A model generated the notes under the pieces. The model was not told the origin of the DNA. It searched no databases and saw only the letters and a program-made list of their open reading frames with translations. Of a DNA stretch of 64,000 nucleotides, positions 62,486 to 64,000 are shown one piece after another (the first letter of the stretch is position 1; the number at the start of each line of letters is the position of its first letter). This DNA comes from CAZFDT01 sp964518335 (GTDB taxonomy: Bacteria > Planctomycetota > Phycisphaerae > Phycisphaerales > Phycisphaeraceae), in NCBI GenBank assembly GCA_964518335.1, contig CAZFDT010000015.1:1-64000 (forward strand), in the 5' to 3' direction. The position numbers and the translations under genes are program-made.

Positions 62486-63757
62486 ATGCGCACCTCGTGG
62501 AAAGCACTTTTCATCATGGCCCTCTTGAGCGCGTCCGCAGCGTTGCATGCGCAAGAACGCACCTTCACGGTGGATTGCCGCAGCACGCCCGAGGCCGGGT
62601 GGATCGCCGGGGGCTACGGCATGCTGCACTTCACCTTTACGAACAAAGGCGATCAGCCGGTGACGGTCGTGGCGCTGTCGGGTCAGTGGCTGATCCACGG
62701 CGAGCCCGCTCCGCGCAAGCCGTGGGACTGGGACGTCAACCAGGTGGTCGAGGCGGGGGGCACGGGCACGTTCAAGCTCACGAGCTGGATGCCGCCGGAT
62801 GTCGCCGAGGCCTCGACGCGCAGCAAGCCCAGCGTGACCATCTCGGCCAAGTTGACCCGACCCGACGGGCAGGCGGTGTCGTCCGAGCCGGTGACGGTCG
62901 AGGTGGGCGTGTCGTCGCTGCCCGAGCCGTTGCGGCGCATTGACGCCAAGCACATGGGCCTGGAGTTGATGACCTCGCGCTACAAGGACTTCAAGCACGT
63001 GCGCGAGGTGCTGGCGTTCCTCGACCAGACGTATCTGGCGATGCAGGATCTCACCGGCTTCACGCCTTACGACGGCAAGGTGCTGGTCATCCGCGAATGC
63101 CCCGACAACCCGGCGTGGGCCTACGCCGGCAACCCGATCATGGCCAACACCAAATTCGTGGGCCAGACCGTCGAGGAGTTCGATCGTTACGAGGTGTCGT
63201 TCGGCTGGATCCACGAGATCGGCCACTGCTTCGACTTCGGCGGGTGGTACATCTGGAACAGTCCGGCCTCAGAGTTCCAGGCCAACTTCAAGCTCGCGTA
63301 TGTGTTTGACACGCTGCTCACGCCCGACTCGAAGTTCCGTGCCCGGTCGTGGAAGCCGTTGGTGGGCAATCAGAAGCCGCTGGTCCTCGGGCGTCAGTTC
63401 GTCGACGGGCACGTGATCGCGTCCGGGGACGAGTATCTGGCCGACACGTCGCGCACGTGGGACACGATGAACACCGACGACCTGCACGCCTTTTTCCACC
63501 GCATGGTGCGCACCTACGGGTGGGAGCCGTTCAAGCGCTGGTACCGCACCTACGACATCCTGGCGAAGGCCGGCCTTGAAAAGCCCGCCGACGATGCCGC
63601 CAAGGTGCAGCTCATCTGCGCGATTCTCAATCGCGCCATCGGCGTCGATCAGCAGCCGCGCTTCGCCCTTTGGCGCTTCCCGGTCACGCCCGAGGATGTC
63701 GCACGCATGGATGCGAAGTATGATCTGGCGCGGCATGTGCCGGCGGCGAAGGATTGA
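62486..63757 (+). CDS. M60-like secreted zinc metallopeptidase
   Basis: The protein has 423 residues from the ATG at 62486; an ATG at 62477 is an alternative. Signal peptide MRTSWKALFIMALLSASAALHA. The catalytic motif is HEIGH (243-247) with a third ligand candidate Glu263 in SPASEFQANF, matching the HExxH...E form of the M60/enhancin gluzincins, many of which cut mucin-type glycoproteins. A beta-sandwich N-domain (~25-140) precedes it. The position beside a GH20 enzyme and an epimerase fits glycoprotein breakdown. Confidence 0.8.
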   Translation: MRTSWKALFIMALLSASAALHAQERTFTVDCRSTPEAGWIAGGYGMLHFTFTNKGDQPVTVVALSGQWLIHGEPAPRKPWDWDVNQVVEAGGTGTFKLTSWMPPDVAEASTRSKPSVTISAKLTRPDGQAVSSEPVTVEVGVSSLPEPLRRIDAKHMGLELMTSRYKDFKHVREVLAFLDQTYLAMQDLTGFTPYDGKVLVIRECPDNPAWAYAGNPIMANTKFVGQTVEEFDRYEVSFGWIHEIGHCFDFGGWYIWNSPASEFQANFKLAYVFDTLLTPDSKFRARSWKPLVGNQKPLVLGRQFVDGHVIASGDEYLADTSRTWDTMNTDDLHAFFHRMVRTYGWEPFKRWYRTYDILAKAGLEKPADDAAKVQLICAILNRAIGVDQQPRFALWRFPVTPEDVARMDAKYDLARHVPAAKD

Positions 63758-63788
63758 GCGACCGCCCCGTGCCCGCTCGAGATTCGCC

Positions 63789-64000
63789 ATGACGCCTACC
63801 CGCACGTCGGAGTTGCTGGCCATCTACCGCGACGGCTTGCTGCAGGACACGCTGCCCTTCTGGCTTCCCCGGGCCCTGGATCACGAGCACGGCGGCTACC
63901 TCACCTCGCTGGACCAGGACGGCTCACTGTTGCAGGACGACAAACCCGTCTGGGTGCAGGGCCGCTTCGCCTGGCTCCTGGCGACGCTGCACCAGACCGT
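63789..64000 (+). CDS. N-acylglucosamine 2-epimerase family protein (partial)
   Basis: Only the first ~70 residues are in the window; the gene runs off the right edge. LPFWLPRALDHEHGGYLTSLD and VWVQGRFAWLLATLH are typical of the AGE/RenBP family (alpha6/alpha6 barrel), which interconverts GlcNAc and ManNAc or related sugars. It follows the metallopeptidase after 31 bases and fits the amino-sugar theme of the locus. Confidence 0.85.
   Translation, partial: MTPTRTSELLAIYRDGLLQDTLPFWLPRALDHEHGGYLTSLDQDGSLLQDDKPVWVQGRFAWLLATLHQT

Overview
The window is GC-rich and densely coded. It most resembles a planctomycete of the Phycisphaerae type. The support is: two secreted proteins with the MRKRQAFTLIELLVV-type pseudopilin start, one PEP-CTERM exosortase substrate, a large PurL whose N-terminus is PurS-like, a pyruvate:ferredoxin oxidoreductase next to a DHODH-like gene, and a Yellow/MRJP-family protein. 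No rRNA, tRNA, CRISPR array, phage or complete insertion sequence was seen. The lineage is an inference from family content, not from a marker gene.

Layout. 0-9 kb: folC, a Yellow/MRJP protein with an Ala-rich coiled-coil tail, a large exported protein of unknown function, an FHA-TM-VWA protein and a Nudix hydrolase. 9.1-9.3 kb: an orphan small-RNA-like transcription unit (consensus promoter, GNRA hairpin, strong terminator). 9.4-15.6 kb (minus): O-methyltransferase, YoeB/Phd toxin-antitoxin pair, purL, HAD phosphatase, proA. 15.6-21.5 kb: the c-di-AMP pair cdaA-ybbR, an orphan MoxR ATPase, a STAS/HATPase partner-switch pair, ybeY and a CorC-like CBS protein. 21.5-25 kb: a HigBA-like pair with a palindromic operator, cysS and hemB. 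25-37 kb: pseudopilin, TMTC-like TPR membrane protein, guaB, ilvC, a small membrane protein, a DHODH-like protein and nifJ. 37-46 kb: galK, D-amino acid transaminase, CYTH protein, HEAT-repeat protein, KDPG aldolase, a FlaR-like P-loop protein and rny. 47-51 kb: a second pseudopilin, then a class V aminotransferase framed by two inverted copies of a composite repeat. 51.5-54.1 kb: modABC. 54.2-64 kb: an amino-sugar/glycoprotein locus with a sugar permease, a substrate-binding-protein/permease fusion, GH20 hexosaminidase, a PEP-CTERM LamG-like protein, an M60-like metallopeptidase and the start of an N-acylglucosamine 2-epimerase.

How it works together. The last 10 kb reads as a scavenging system. 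Secreted or surface enzymes cut glycoprotein or chitin-type glycans, a CUT1-type importer takes up the sugars (its ATPase is not here), and an epimerase starts amino-sugar catabolism. The rest is core metabolism (purine, proline, heme, branched-chain amino acid, folate), RNA processing (RNase Y, YbeY) and signalling (c-di-AMP, STAS/HATPase, FHA).

Three features stand out. (1) A modular repeat family, built of heptanucleotide arrays plus fixed flanks, surrounds one gene. Its modules also occur in frame inside essential enzymes (purL twice, hemB once). (2) A 12-base motif close to GYTGCAGTGRNC recurs about 15 times. It often encodes Ala-Ala-Val with codons that are rare in this genome. (3) An ABC permease carries about 380 extra residues made of five degenerate copies of an unfamiliar module, beside a permease fused to its own binding protein. 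Many promoters also sit 6-8 bases before a start codon, which points to leaderless mRNAs.
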